DNA of 64,000 bases from Shewanella oneidensis MR-1. Its GTDB lineage: Bacteria; Pseudomonadota; Gammaproteobacteria; Enterobacterales; Shewanellaceae. Shown here one piece after another: positions 17,447-27,483 of this stretch; within the stretch, counting starts at the first letter, position 1; each line of letters begins with the position of its first letter. Location of the stretch: contig NC_004347.2 in NCBI RefSeq assembly GCF_000146165.2, positions 2,232,001-2,296,000 on the forward strand. Direction: 5' to 3'. Below the pieces are notes generated by a model. The model was not told the DNA's origin and did not search any database. It saw only the letters and a program-made list of their open reading frames with translations. The position numbers and the translations under genes are program-made.

Positions 17447-19135
17447 ATGAACTGGTTAAAAACAACGTTGCAAATTTACCCTGAAATTGCCGTCTTTCTT
17501 TCTTTGGCAATCGGATATTGGGTTGGCAACAAAACTTTTAAAGGATTTTCCTTGGGGGCGGTGACAGCAACGCTTTTAGCTGCTGTCGTCATTGGCCAGT
17601 TTGATATAACACTTTCATCCAATGTAAAAAGTATCTTTTTTCTGATGTTTCTTTTTGCCGTTGGTTATGGAATTGGTCCGCAATTTGTTCAAGGCATTGC
17701 TAAAGATGGCTTGCCGCAAGCCTTATTTGCGGTGGTTGCGTGTCTTTTTTCGTTATTATTTCCTATTCTTTGCGCAAAAATAGCGGGTTATGATCTTGGG
17801 GCGACGGCTGGATTTTTTGCGGGCACACAAACTATTTCTGCCTCAATGGGATTGGCGACAGACGCCATTGTGCATCTCGATTTACCCGCCGAAGAGAGTA
17901 AGAAAATGTTTTCTGTAATACCTGTTGCCTATGCCGTTACCTATATTTTTGGCACGGTTGGATCCGCAATTGTTCTCGCGCAAATAATCCCAAAGCTTCT
18001 GCGTATTGATTTGGAGGCTGCGTGTAAAGATTATATGGCGAAAAATGGTGGAACAACCGAAAACGCACGCGGAGAATGGCACACTTACGCACTGCGTTCT
18101 TATAAGCTTACTGAGAAAAATCGGGCTGTCGGTATGACTATCCATGAATTTGAAGCGCAATTTCCTCATCGCAAAGTGTTTGTTGAAGGACTTAGGCATG
18201 AAGGCAAAGTGATTGATACCGATCCAAACTCGAAACTTTCAACGGGCGATATTATTGCTGTCGGTGGCGAGTATGATGCTTTTGTTGAGTTCTTTGATCA
18301 CCCTGATTCCTTTGATGAAACCCAAGATAGTGAGTTGTTGAATCAACCTGTGCTGGGTGTCGACGTGTATGTCACATCGCGAGGAATTAACGGAAAGACA
18401 TTGGCAGAATTAGGAAAAACGACAAGCTCCCATGGCATTTTTTTACGCAAAATCAAGCGTGGACCGAAAGCCATTGAAATTCCCATCCTGCCACAAACCC
18501 GTTTATTCCGAGGTGATATATTAACCTTGAGTGGATTAACCAAAGATGTTGAACGAGTCACCAAACAGCTTGGCGTTATTGATCAGCGTGGAAACTCGAT
18601 GGACGTGGCTTTTTGGGCCTTTGCTATTGTCATTGGTGCGTTACTCGGTTCCTTGGTGTTTAAAATTGGAAACCTGCCATTAACCTTATCAACTGCAGGC
18701 GGTGTTTTAATTGCAGGTTTGATTTTTAGCTGGGTGCGTTCCTTTCATCCGACTTTCGGCTGGGTACCAGAACCGACAGTTTGGTTTATGAACTCCGTCG
18801 GTCTCAATGTTTTTATCGCTGCGATAGGTATAAGTGCTGGGCCAAACTTCGTGGCCGGACTTAAAGAGTTAGGTTTTAGCCTTTTCCTCTGGGGGGTAGT
18901 GGCAACCACCTTACCTCTGTTTTTTGCTGCGTTAGTTGGTAAATATGTTTTTAAGTTTCATCCCGCTATTCTGTTAGGGTGCTGTGCCGGGGCTAGAACG
19001 ACTACAGCATCTTTGGGCATGATTAACGAAAAGGCCAAAAGCAATATCCCAAGTTTAGGTTATACAATCACTTATGCTGTGGGTAATACTTTACTCACGA
19101 TGTGGGGCCTAGTGTTGATCCTGATCCTTACCTAA
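17447..19135 (+). CDS. AspT-type aspartate:alanine antiporter family transporter
   Basis: A 562-residue inner-membrane exchanger of the AAE family (prototype AspT of Tetragenococcus). It has two halves of hydrophobic helices sharing the duplicated motifs [12 protein letters not shown] (first half) and [11 protein letters not shown] (second half), with two central RCK_C/TrkA-C domains (about 200-380). AspT exchanges a substrate amino acid for its decarboxylation product, creating proton motive force and alkalising the cell. Being directly behind gadB suggests glutamate/GABA exchange (inference). Start ATG 17447 has GGAG upstream. Its partner enzyme gene is disrupted. Confidence 0.87.
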   Translation: MNWLKTTLQIYPEIAVFLSLAIGYWVGNKTFKGFSLGAVTATLLAAVVIGQFDITLSSNVKSIFFLMFLFAVGYGIGPQFVQGIAKDGLPQALFAVVACLFSLLFPILCAKIAGYDLGATAGFFAGTQTISASMGLATDAIVHLDLPAEESKKMFSVIPVAYAVTYIFGTVGSAIVLAQIIPKLLRIDLEAACKDYMAKNGGTTENARGEWHTYALRSYKLTEKNRAVGMTIHEFEAQFPHRKVFVEGLRHEGKVIDTDPNSKLSTGDIIAVGGEYDAFVEFFDHPDSFDETQDSELLNQPVLGVDVYVTSRGINGKTLAELGKTTSSHGIFLRKIKRGPKAIEIPILPQTRLFRGDILTLSGLTKDVERVTKQLGVIDQRGNSMDVAFWAFAIVIGALLGSLVFKIGNLPLTLSTAGGVLIAGLIFSWVRSFHPTFGWVPEPTVWFMNSVGLNVFIAAIGISAGPNFVAGLKELGFSLFLWGVVATTLPLFFAALVGKYVFKFHPAILLGCCAGARTTTASLGMINEKAKSNIPSLGYTITYAVGNTLLTMWGLVLILILT

Positions 19136-19602
19136 AGGGATGTTTTTTACGCCATGTGTTTTTTGTTTATGGCTTGATTCATCAACACAAAATAGCCTCT
19201 TGGCAAGAAGCCTTGATGTGTATTGGTTAACCTTCTACAACGCGTTGTTGAAATTAAACAAGGACGTTCTTTGCCGCGCGATAGAAGTCAGATAAGTCTC
19301 GAGCTGTCTCATTCACTCCCTCCCTTTTTAACATCCATCCCTACCGTTATTACATTCATCGTCTATTTACATCATCGCTCAAGGCCATTACCCGCAGGTG
19401 AGTAAGCTTAGGTCTAGCTTACGGTTTATCGTGATTAAATCGCGCTATGCCTTTGGTTTTATTTTCTTTTTCAGTGCCATATAAAAAATACTGGTGAACA
19501 TTGAGATTGGCTGCTAATACTTTATAGGTAATGTATAGGACAAATGTGACACGTTCATGGACTGAGCCAGTCAGTTTGACGTGGTAACCCTATGAGGTGC
19601 TT
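19136..19602. other. Intergenic region upstream of hnoX
   Basis: About 465 bases with no supported gene. A few T-rich stretches follow the antiporter stop but no clean terminator hairpin. The 3' end must hold the hnoX promoter and the GAGG ribosome-binding site at 19594-19597. Confidence 0.4.
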
Positions 19603-20148
19603 ATGAAAGGAATTATTTTTAATGTGCTGGAAGATATGGTCGTAGCCCAGTGCGGAATGTCAGTTTGGAACGAACTATTGGAAAAACATGCTCCTAAGGA
19701 TCGCGTGTATGTGTCAGCCAAAAGCTATGCTGAGTCTGAGTTATTTAGCATTGTTCAGGATGTAGCACAGCGGCTTAATATGCCGATACAGGATGTAGTC
19801 AAAGCATTTGGGCAGTTTCTTTTTAATGGGCTAGCCTCCCGTCATACCGATGTTGTAGACAAGTTTGACGATTTTACCTCCTTAGTCATGGGGATCCATG
19901 ATGTGATCCATTTAGAGGTGAATAAGCTATACCATGAGCCTTCGTTGCCGCACATTAATGGACAGTTATTACCGAACAATCAAATTGCGTTAAGGTATTC
20001 ATCCCCCCGTCGGTTATGTTTTTGCGCAGAGGGACTGTTATTTGGTGCTGCGCAGCATTTTCAGCAAAAGATCCAGATTAGCCATGACACTTGCATGCAT
20101 ACTGGTGCCGATCATTGTATGTTAATCATCGAGTTACAAAATGACTGA
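19603..20148 (+). CDS. hnoX: H-NOX heme nitric oxide-binding protein
   Basis: A 181-residue cytoplasmic gas sensor. The proximal heme ligand is His103 (GIHDVIHLEVNKLY) and the heme-propionate motif YxSxR is Tyr132-Ser134-Arg136 (RYSSPR). Cys139, His161, Cys164 and Cys172 are all present and match the zinc/redox site described for the Shewanella oneidensis protein. NO binding is known to inhibit the partner kinase. ATG 19603 is chosen because GAGG lies five bases upstream; the earlier GTG adds two residues only. It overlaps hnoK by eight bases, so the two are coupled. Confidence 0.96.
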   Translation: MKGIIFNVLEDMVVAQCGMSVWNELLEKHAPKDRVYVSAKSYAESELFSIVQDVAQRLNMPIQDVVKAFGQFLFNGLASRHTDVVDKFDDFTSLVMGIHDVIHLEVNKLYHEPSLPHINGQLLPNNQIALRYSSPRRLCFCAEGLLFGAAQHFQQKIQISHDTCMHTGADHCMLIIELQND

Positions 20149-21076
20149 CAGCGAAAATCCCTATTATGTAGCCTATTTGCGGGAAAAAAAGGCCAGACAG
20201 GAAGTGGAGCAGCTACTTGAGGACAGTACCCGTCAACTCTATGAGAAAAATGTGTTGTTGCAACAACAAATCGATCTGATTAAGCAGCAACAGCAATCAA
20301 TGATCCAGCAGGAAAAATTGGCTTCTCTTGGTACAGTTGCCGCTGGCGTCGCCCATGAAATTAATAATCCGCTTGCCTATATTCTCTCCAATGTCAGGAG
20401 CTTAATCAGCTATGCTCAGGACTTATTGGCAAGCATGGACGAAGGCGATAAGCAACAGATTGATCAGGCTAAGTTGCAGTTTATCAAGGAGGATCTGCCT
20501 GAACTGGCAAGTGATACTTGCCAAGGTTTAATGCGTATTAAGGATATCGTTAACCATTTACTCTTTTTTGCACGAACAGATTCGACAGGTAAATCTGTTA
20601 TTCAATTAGTCGATGCCTTAGAATTTTCCCTTAAATTGTTGCGACCAATGCTTAACAATGTTTTGATAAAAAAAGAAATTTCCCATGTTCCTATGATTTT
20701 ATTTAATGTAGGCGAACTCAATCAGGTCTTAATGAATATTATCGTTAATGCTTATCAGGCTTGCGATGTGGTCAGCGATAGACCCTCTGAAATACGGCTT
20801 AAGCTCACTCAATCCGATACCAACATTTGCTTAACGGTTGTCGATAATGGTTGCGGTATGGATGAGTATACCCTGGGGAGAATGTTTGATGCTTTCTACA
20901 CCACTAAGCCTGTTGGGACTGGGACGGGAGTCGGCATGTCGATTGTGTTACAAATTCTTCGCCAGCACGATTGCACGATTGAAGTGAAATCCGAGCCAGA
21001 TAATGGGACTGAGGTGATGATTCTTTTTCCAATAGATCCTCAAGCTGTTTATATGACTTCTAGCTCGATAACCTAG
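20141..21076 (+). CDS. hnoK: H-NOX-associated sensor histidine kinase
   Basis: A 311-residue soluble histidine kinase. An N-terminal coiled coil (about 12-60) leads to the H-box GVAHEINNPLAYI with His72, the N-box NIIVNAYQACD, and the G-boxes VDNGCGMD and PVGTGTGVGMSI. No membrane segment or extra sensor domain is present; sensing comes from H-NOX, encoded just upstream with overlapping frames. In S. oneidensis HnoK phosphorylates HnoB, HnoC and HnoD, feeding c-di-GMP and biofilm control; those partners are not in this window. Confidence 0.93.
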   Translation: MTDSENPYYVAYLREKKARQEVEQLLEDSTRQLYEKNVLLQQQIDLIKQQQQSMIQQEKLASLGTVAAGVAHEINNPLAYILSNVRSLISYAQDLLASMDEGDKQQIDQAKLQFIKEDLPELASDTCQGLMRIKDIVNHLLFFARTDSTGKSVIQLVDALEFSLKLLRPMLNNVLIKKEISHVPMILFNVGELNQVLMNIIVNAYQACDVVSDRPSEIRLKLTQSDTNICLTVVDNGCGMDEYTLGRMFDAFYTTKPVGTGTGVGMSIVLQILRQHDCTIEVKSEPDNGTEVMILFPIDPQAVYMTSSSIT

Positions 21077-21468
21077 ATAGGATAGTTCAAATCCAAATTG
21101 ATCCTTAGCCCTAATTGATAGGCATGATCCTGCATAAGATGAGTCATCAACTCGATATCCTGCAACTGTGATAGCGTAATTGGGCGGGCTTCCCATCTTG
21201 GGGCGTGGCCAGCATCATTCAAATGAGCAAGATACACGCGCAGTTGACTTTGATGCAGGGTAAAAAAACGCATATTACAATGTTCAGAGATCGACAAATA
21301 AGGTTCAAAATCAAGCTGATAAACTTGCATATCATCAAATTCAGACCAACGAATATAGCGAGTGCTTTCATAGCAGATTGCGGCTAGTGTAGCCTCTGGC
21401 TTGATGGTATCAAATAAATTGATAACATCTTGCATGTGCCGCAGTGTAATTATGGGTTTATCTTTCAC
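21073..21468 (-). CDS. Conserved hypothetical protein, 131 residues
   Basis: A small soluble protein I cannot place in a named family. It is rich in aromatic and acidic residues (YIRWSEFDDMQVYQLDFEPYL) with a C-terminal helix-like stretch (ELMTHLMQDHAYQLG). It ends four bases inside the end of hnoK on the opposite strand. The ATG at 21468 is preceded by AGGAG, which supports real translation. No membrane segment or signal peptide is seen. Confidence 0.7.
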   Translation of the reverse strand: MKDKPIITLRHMQDVINLFDTIKPEATLAAICYESTRYIRWSEFDDMQVYQLDFEPYLSISEHCNMRFFTLHQSQLRVYLAHLNDAGHAPRWEARPITLSQLQDIELMTHLMQDHAYQLGLRINLDLNYPI

Positions 21469-21514
21469 ACCGTTACTCCTTTAGTGTGTGCTTTCCTTTA
21501 TATTCTTCAGTGAA

Positions 21515-23686
21515 TTAGCTATTGACTGCTGCTGTATGGCTCAGCGATTGATCGCCCCACAGCCTGTCGGCTAATCCCGAGGCGCGTTGGGTAGCTTGCA
21601 GGCTTGCGCGTTCAAAAACCTGCTGAGTGCCTAGGCAACTAAAGTGTTGTTTTGCACGGGTAATTGCGGTGTAGATCAGCTCTTTTGTTAATAATTGCCA
21701 CTGAACTAGGCTCGGTGCAGGCGGGAGCACTAAGGCGACTCGATTAAATTCACTGCCTTGGCTTTTATGCACCGTCATGGCGTAACAGGTTTCGTGGCTA
21801 GGTAGCCTTGCGGGTAACACTTTAAGCAGTTTGCCATCAGCTTTAATAAAGTGGGCCATCAGGCGGTCAGCTCTCTCTTCATCCTGCAAAATCAAGCCAA
21901 TATCGCCGTTAAACAGGCCTAAGTTATAGTCGTTACTTTGGATGATAATGGGGCGCCCGAGGTAAAACTCCTGCTGAGGCTGAATAAGTTTGGCCTGCGC
22001 TAATGCCTTAGTCACCGCAAGATTAATCCCTTCGACACCATAATCGCCGGTTCGCATGGCGCACAAAATGCGATATTGATTAAATTTGGCAATCGCCTCC
22101 ATGGCGCTTGGCGGGCAAAATGGCTCACTCGTATGTATTGGAGTGGCGTGCGTTGGCTGTAACAGGCGTAAATAGTCACCGTATTGCTCACAGGCCTGTG
22201 CAAGTAGCGCTTTAAGTCCGGTATTGTTGCTAGGTTCACTGATTTTTGCTTGGGTTTGGCTGTGATCTACGCTGTGTTCTAACCAGGTTAATTCAGCAAG
22301 CCCGCTTTGCCAAACGGATAAAATACCTGCGAGATCGGCGCGGTTGACTGCGCTGGCCAGCAAGCCAATCCCGGCATCGCCTTTAAATCGATGGCTGTGG
22401 GTTAGCATACACAGGCTATCGCCAATTTTAGGCTCACTGTGGATAAAGTGGCTTAAATTAAAGCCCGTGAGCGCGGTTAATTGCTCGGCCTGTGCTTGGC
22501 TATAACGCATTTTCCACTCGGTATGTTGAGTCGAGGCTTGCTTAAGTCCGGCGCAAATATCGGCAAGTACGGCGCCTGCCTCAACTGAAGCGAGTTGATC
22601 CTGATCCCCAAGCAATATCAAGCCTGCGTGTTCCGGCAATGCGCTGAGCAGCTTGTACATCATAGGCAAATCGACCATGGAGGCTTCATCCACAATCAAA
22701 AGATCGAGCCGTAATGGGTTACCTTGATGATGGCGAAAATGCGCTGAATTGGGAATGACACCCAGCAGGCGATGTAAGGTTGATGCCTCCTCGGGGATAC
22801 GACTCAGTGCGGTTAATAACACTTGGTTTTCTTGAGGGTTTTCCTTGCTCGCTTGTTGAAGCTCTTGCTCGAGCCTCGCTTTAGAAGCCTTAATGGATTC
22901 ACTTAAACGGGCGGCCGCTTTGCCCGTCGGGGCGACAAGTCTTATTTGCTTTGGTGTACCTAATTGTTGTAACAACAGCAATTTAGTCACCGTAGTGGTT
23001 TTACCTGTACCGGGGCCACCCGTTATCACCGCCAGCTTGTTACCGAGCGCCGTTGCAGTGGCGACCTTTTGCCAATCGATGTTCGCTTCAACGGTGTGGG
23101 CTGCGCTTGGAAATAAGCAATCCAGTTGCCTGCGTAGCTGTAAAAGTGATTGATTATCCGATGCTAAAGGCTGCGATGGCGTTAACGAAAGCGCCGCCGC
23201 TGATAACCTTGTTAAGGCGCTGGCAACTTGGGTTTCAAAATGATGATAACGCTCAAGATAGAGTCTACCATCCTCAAAAATCAGTGGTTTATTGCTATTT
23301 GGTGCTCCAATGGCGTCAAAGTGTTGCAGTGCGTCAATCAGTTCAGTAAGGCTTAAACGGATTTGACAGCGGTTTATCGGCTCTGCCATCGGATTGGTTG
23401 GCACTATATATTCGAGCACTAGACAAGTATGTTGGGCCGACAGTTGCTGACTCAACAGGGCGCACAGCAGCATAAACAGTGGCTCTTGGGCGTCATTGGG
23501 GTGAAGACGGGCCATCTCGAGGGCAAAATGGCGATCGAGAGCGGTGATAAGCCGCTCTTTCTCCCAATATTTGAGCAACTCAGTCAGTGGTGCTTTAAGT
23601 CTCAGCGCGCCTGCATTGTACCAATTGGCGGCAAGGGCAGTGGCGTTATTCATGTCGGCGCTGTTCGTATCGGTGCTGTGGTTCAT
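21515..23686 (-). CDS. recD: Exodeoxyribonuclease V alpha subunit
   Basis: RecD is the 5'-3' helicase of RecBCD, which processes double-strand ends for recombination and degrades foreign linear DNA. The 723-residue product carries Walker A ITGGPGTGKTTTV, Walker B LLIVDEASMVDL, the GDQDQLASVEAG motif and the C-terminal helicase motif AMTVHKSQGSEFNRV. Its start overlaps the recB stop by four bases (ATGA), indicating coupling. Third gene of the recC-recB-recD operon. Confidence 0.96.
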   Translation of the reverse strand: MNHSTDTNSADMNNATALAANWYNAGALRLKAPLTELLKYWEKERLITALDRHFALEMARLHPNDAQEPLFMLLCALLSQQLSAQHTCLVLEYIVPTNPMAEPINRCQIRLSLTELIDALQHFDAIGAPNSNKPLIFEDGRLYLERYHHFETQVASALTRLSAAALSLTPSQPLASDNQSLLQLRRQLDCLFPSAAHTVEANIDWQKVATATALGNKLAVITGGPGTGKTTTVTKLLLLQQLGTPKQIRLVAPTGKAAARLSESIKASKARLEQELQQASKENPQENQVLLTALSRIPEEASTLHRLLGVIPNSAHFRHHQGNPLRLDLLIVDEASMVDLPMMYKLLSALPEHAGLILLGDQDQLASVEAGAVLADICAGLKQASTQHTEWKMRYSQAQAEQLTALTGFNLSHFIHSEPKIGDSLCMLTHSHRFKGDAGIGLLASAVNRADLAGILSVWQSGLAELTWLEHSVDHSQTQAKISEPSNNTGLKALLAQACEQYGDYLRLLQPTHATPIHTSEPFCPPSAMEAIAKFNQYRILCAMRTGDYGVEGINLAVTKALAQAKLIQPQQEFYLGRPIIIQSNDYNLGLFNGDIGLILQDEERADRLMAHFIKADGKLLKVLPARLPSHETCYAMTVHKSQGSEFNRVALVLPPAPSLVQWQLLTKELIYTAITRAKQHFSCLGTQQVFERASLQATQRASGLADRLWGDQSLSHTAAVNS

Positions 23687-26600
23687 GCCATCGCTCCCGT
23701 ATTTTGTTGACTCATATGGCTTTCATCTTGACTGCGGTTAAATAGCGCATCTAAGGCGAGAATGAGCGCCTTAGGTGGCTTATCGTAGTAAACCCCAAAG
23801 CCGGGATACTGAACCGACATTCCCCGTAAAAATAAGTAATAACAGCCGCCGATATGGATATCGTAGTCATAGTTTGGCAGTCGCATCGCCAAATAACGAT
23901 GCAGGGCGAGGGAGTAGAGAATGTATTGCAAATCGTACCTATGATCGCTAATCGCCTGCTTAAGCGCTCCATAATGGTAAGCCTGAATCGTGTCGCCTAA
24001 ATGGTTTGATTTGTAGTCGGCGATATAAAACTTACCTTGATATTCAAAGGTTAAGTCGATAAAGCCCTTGAGCATACCCTGTAATTCATCGAAATGTAGC
24101 GCAGTATCGTAACCAAATTGCCCGAGGAGTTGATTAAGCTCAGCATCTTTTAATCGATTTAAAGGCAGGTAAAACTCCATCTCCACTAAGGTGTGTTGTG
24201 GCACGAGCGCTGCTAGACATAGCTCGGGATTGATGAGCTGATTATCCTGCGCCATTAATGCCAGCGGTGCCTGCAATATTTCCATATACCAGTCTTGCAA
24301 TACAGTTTGCCACTCGGGGGCGATGCCATATTGCAGCATGGCTTTAGGTAACTCACGCGGTAAATCGATTTTGGCCTGAGTAAAATCAATTAACTCAAGC
24401 ACTAAGTGCATAAAACTCCCCGCATTGGCGCCGCGCTCAAAACTAAAGCGATTGAGTAGTGGTAGCTGCGGTACATCAGCGCTATCTTGCCATGAGGATT
24501 CACTTAGGCTATTGGCGGGTTCTGCGCCAAATACCGCGCTAACTTCATCATCGGCGCCCGGGCTGGCTTTGGCGTGGGGCGCATTTTTGACTAAGCCAGA
24601 ATAACTGCCTACTCGCCATGGGGTGCGATACTGACGGGTGACATTACGGGCATTTAAGGTGTGGGATTGCGTTTCACCCGTGTGCAGCTTGTTATCAGCA
24701 ATGTTGTCAGCAACGCATTCCACGCTGATCGCTTGCGCATTCGACTCTACACCATTAAGCAGCGCCTGCGCTGCACTGTGCAGACGTGCAAAATCACAGC
24801 CGGCATCGGTTACTCCTAAAAGATAACCGATAGCGGTTTCATGCAGTTGGCTTTTGATCCCGGCTTTTAACATGCGGCTATGGTTAGCGATGTACAAATA
24901 ACACAGGTACACAGGGCGGGTGAGTGCCACATAAAGTAGGCGAAGATCTTCGGCTAAGGTTTCTTGCTTTGCCTGCTCCCAGCCTTCGTCTGTGCCTTCA
25001 ATATCCCATACCAGCTCCTGCGCTCCATCCGCATCAGTTCTGTGATAGAGCATGGGTGTCGGGCGGCGGCGATTATCCCGTGCAAGGCTAACAAAGGGGA
25101 TAAAACACACTGGGTATTCCAGCCCTTTACTTTTATGAATAGTCACGATTTGCACCAGATTTTGCTCACTCTCAAGGCGCAGCTGCTGCTCATCTGTCCC
25201 TGTATTATCAATAAGTTGTTGCTCATACCAATTGAGTAGGGCACTGATGCCATCAATCTCAGTGGCCTTTTGCTGCAACAGCTCGGCTAAGTGGCGAAAA
25301 TCTGTTAGTCGCCTCTCGCCATTACTCGCCTCATCGGGCTCTTCGCTATCTTGGTCGGCAGTGGCTGTAACGCTGGGTGTTTGCAGTAGGCGTGCCACCA
25401 TGTGGGTGGCGTTGGCTAAGCTCAGCAGCGCTGGCATAATGCCGCGTTTTTGCCAGATCTGATGTAGCGCAAAAAACTGTTCGAGCAGCATTTGGCGCTG
25501 CTCTTCATCTTGGTTAAAGGCATGAATTTGCTCTGCGCTATAGCCAAGTAGCGCGGTGGCGAGAGCGCTGCGCAGGGCGCGCTCATCCTTGGGACTGGCC
25601 AATGCGCGCAAAATGAGCGCCATTTCCCGCGCTTCAACGGTATCAAATACGCTGTCGCGGCTTAAAAAGACCGCGCCAATTTGGCGCTTGCTCAGCGCGG
25701 TTTTCATCACGGCCGCTTCGTTTCTATCGCGCACTAAAATGGCGATATCTTTAGCAATTAATGGCCCTTTTGGCGTATGGCATTGGCCATTGGCGGCCTC
25801 CGTGAGTAAACGGGTAATCTCGGCGGCGGTATCTTCGGCCAATGTTTGTCTGGCGCTGGCTTTATTCAGCCCCGTTTCGCCCTCGCGTAACAGTTTTAAC
25901 CGCAGAGCGGCACTATTGGCTGTACTTTCGACTAACTGTTTTGCCGCCGCACTGGCGGGTGTTTTTACCCTGTCAAAGGGAATCGATTGGCTAATAAAAG
26001 GATTGGGATGCTGGGCAAATAGATGATTGACTCCTGCCACCAGATTACGACTCGAGCGATAGTTAGTGTCGAGAAAATAGTGCGCTTGGGTTTGCCTGCG
26101 CGCCTCAATATAAGTGTAAATATCGGCGCCGCGGAAAGCATAAATCGCCTGTTTGGGGTCACCAATCATCAGCAGGCTTAATTTGCTATCCGTGCGAGCC
26201 TTGGGTTCGACAGCTGTCGAATTTTGCGCTTTAACCCCCAAACGGGTTTGATAAATCCACGAGAAAATCGCAAATTGCAAAGGATCGGTATCTTGGAATT
26301 CATCGATTAAGGCCACAGGGAAGCGACTTGCCACCGCTTTAGGCAAAGTATCAGGATTGGCCAGCATCGCAGCAGCTAAGGTGGTAAGCAAATCATCCGG
26401 TGTTAGCACATTTTTAAGCTGTTTTTGCTTAGCAAACCGCTCGCTGATCCCTTGCTTAGCACTGAATAAAAACGCGGGTTTAATGGCGTTAATCAGCGTG
26501 GCTAATTGCTCCATATGGTCAAGCAGTGGCGCCTCGCTCACGCTTGGGAGTACACCGCCTTTATTGAGCTTAAGTTCTGAGAGTGACAAGGCCTCAAGCA

Positions 26601-27483
26601 CTTTTAGCGGCGGTAAGCCATGACCAAAGGCGATAAAGTTGTCCAGTTGGTCGAACATTTCCGCCAGTTTGGGGTAATTGTCGCTCGCTTTACCAAAGCG
26701 CTGGCCATTAAGCGGCAGGCTATGAAGTAACGCTAACAGCGCGTCGCGGCCACGCGGCCAGGCGAGTTTAAAGCGCTGCACACTCTGGCTTAAGGATTCT
26801 GCCAAACGAGCAAAGGGCTGCACGGGTTTAAGCGGTTTTGCTTCACTAGCACCGAGCAAGGCCCGAAGCTGCTTGACTAAGCCATCGGGATCGCCAAATT
26901 CGCTGGCAATAATCTGGGCTAAATATTCCGGCAGCGGATAGCAGGCTTCACGCCAAAAGTCGCGCACTGCATGGTGCAAAAACTCGCTGTCGTCTAAGGT
27001 AAAATCTGACTCGAACAGTAAAGAGGATTCGAAGGCGAGATCGGCTAAGATCCGTTGGCAAAAACCGTGAATAGTAAAAATGGCCGCTTCGTCGAGGGAT
27101 TTGAGCGCCAAGTCGAAGCGTCTTAGGGCGATGGCGCGCTCAGATTCTGGGGTTTTATCGTACAACGCCTGTACAAAGGGATCGTTAATTTCGAGCCCCA
27201 AGAAACACTTAAAAGCCACTTGTATACGGCGGCGGATCCTGTCCCTTAATTCCTCTGTGGCGGCATTGGTGAAGGTTACTACCAGAATTTGTTCGCAACT
27301 CAGTGGTTCGCTTAAGCCATCCCCAAGCAGTAGTCGCAGATACAAGCCCGAAATCGTATAGGTTTTACCTGTGCCCGCACTGGCCTCTATCAATCGGCTA
27401 CCACCAAATGGCAGGGTGAGCGGATCTAACGGCAGCGCCTGTGATGTAGTAGGAAGTATCATATTGTTTGATGGTGCACTCAT
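23683..27483 (-). CDS. recB: Exodeoxyribonuclease V beta subunit
   Basis: RecB provides the 3'-5' helicase and the nuclease. The 1266-residue protein has Walker A EASAGTGKTYTISG, UvrD-type motifs FPVALIDEFQDTDPLQF, MIGDPKQAIYAFRGAD and QIVTIHKSKGLEYPVCF. A C-terminal PD-(D/E)XK nuclease domain has GFIDLTFEYQGKFYIADYKSN with the catalytic Asp and Lys. Length is slightly above E. coli RecB (1180). Overlaps recC and recD by four bases each. Confidence 0.97.
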   Translation of the reverse strand: MSAPSNNMILPTTSQALPLDPLTLPFGGSRLIEASAGTGKTYTISGLYLRLLLGDGLSEPLSCEQILVVTFTNAATEELRDRIRRRIQVAFKCFLGLEINDPFVQALYDKTPESERAIALRRFDLALKSLDEAAIFTIHGFCQRILADLAFESSLLFESDFTLDDSEFLHHAVRDFWREACYPLPEYLAQIIASEFGDPDGLVKQLRALLGASEAKPLKPVQPFARLAESLSQSVQRFKLAWPRGRDALLALLHSLPLNGQRFGKASDNYPKLAEMFDQLDNFIAFGHGLPPLKVLEALSLSELKLNKGGVLPSVSEAPLLDHMEQLATLINAIKPAFLFSAKQGISERFAKQKQLKNVLTPDDLLTTLAAAMLANPDTLPKAVASRFPVALIDEFQDTDPLQFAIFSWIYQTRLGVKAQNSTAVEPKARTDSKLSLLMIGDPKQAIYAFRGADIYTYIEARRQTQAHYFLDTNYRSSRNLVAGVNHLFAQHPNPFISQSIPFDRVKTPASAAAKQLVESTANSAALRLKLLREGETGLNKASARQTLAEDTAAEITRLLTEAANGQCHTPKGPLIAKDIAILVRDRNEAAVMKTALSKRQIGAVFLSRDSVFDTVEAREMALILRALASPKDERALRSALATALLGYSAEQIHAFNQDEEQRQMLLEQFFALHQIWQKRGIMPALLSLANATHMVARLLQTPSVTATADQDSEEPDEASNGERRLTDFRHLAELLQQKATEIDGISALLNWYEQQLIDNTGTDEQQLRLESEQNLVQIVTIHKSKGLEYPVCFIPFVSLARDNRRRPTPMLYHRTDADGAQELVWDIEGTDEGWEQAKQETLAEDLRLLYVALTRPVYLCYLYIANHSRMLKAGIKSQLHETAIGYLLGVTDAGCDFARLHSAAQALLNGVESNAQAISVECVADNIADNKLHTGETQSHTLNARNVTRQYRTPWRVGSYSGLVKNAPHAKASPGADDEVSAVFGAEPANSLSESSWQDSADVPQLPLLNRFSFERGANAGSFMHLVLELIDFTQAKIDLPRELPKAMLQYGIAPEWQTVLQDWYMEILQAPLALMAQDNQLINPELCLAALVPQHTLVEMEFYLPLNRLKDAELNQLLGQFGYDTALHFDELQGMLKGFIDLTFEYQGKFYIADYKSNHLGDTIQAYHYGALKQAISDHRYDLQYILYSLALHRYLAMRLPNYDYDIHIGGCYYLFLRGMSVQYPGFGVYYDKPPKALILALDALFNRSQDESHMSQQNTGAMA

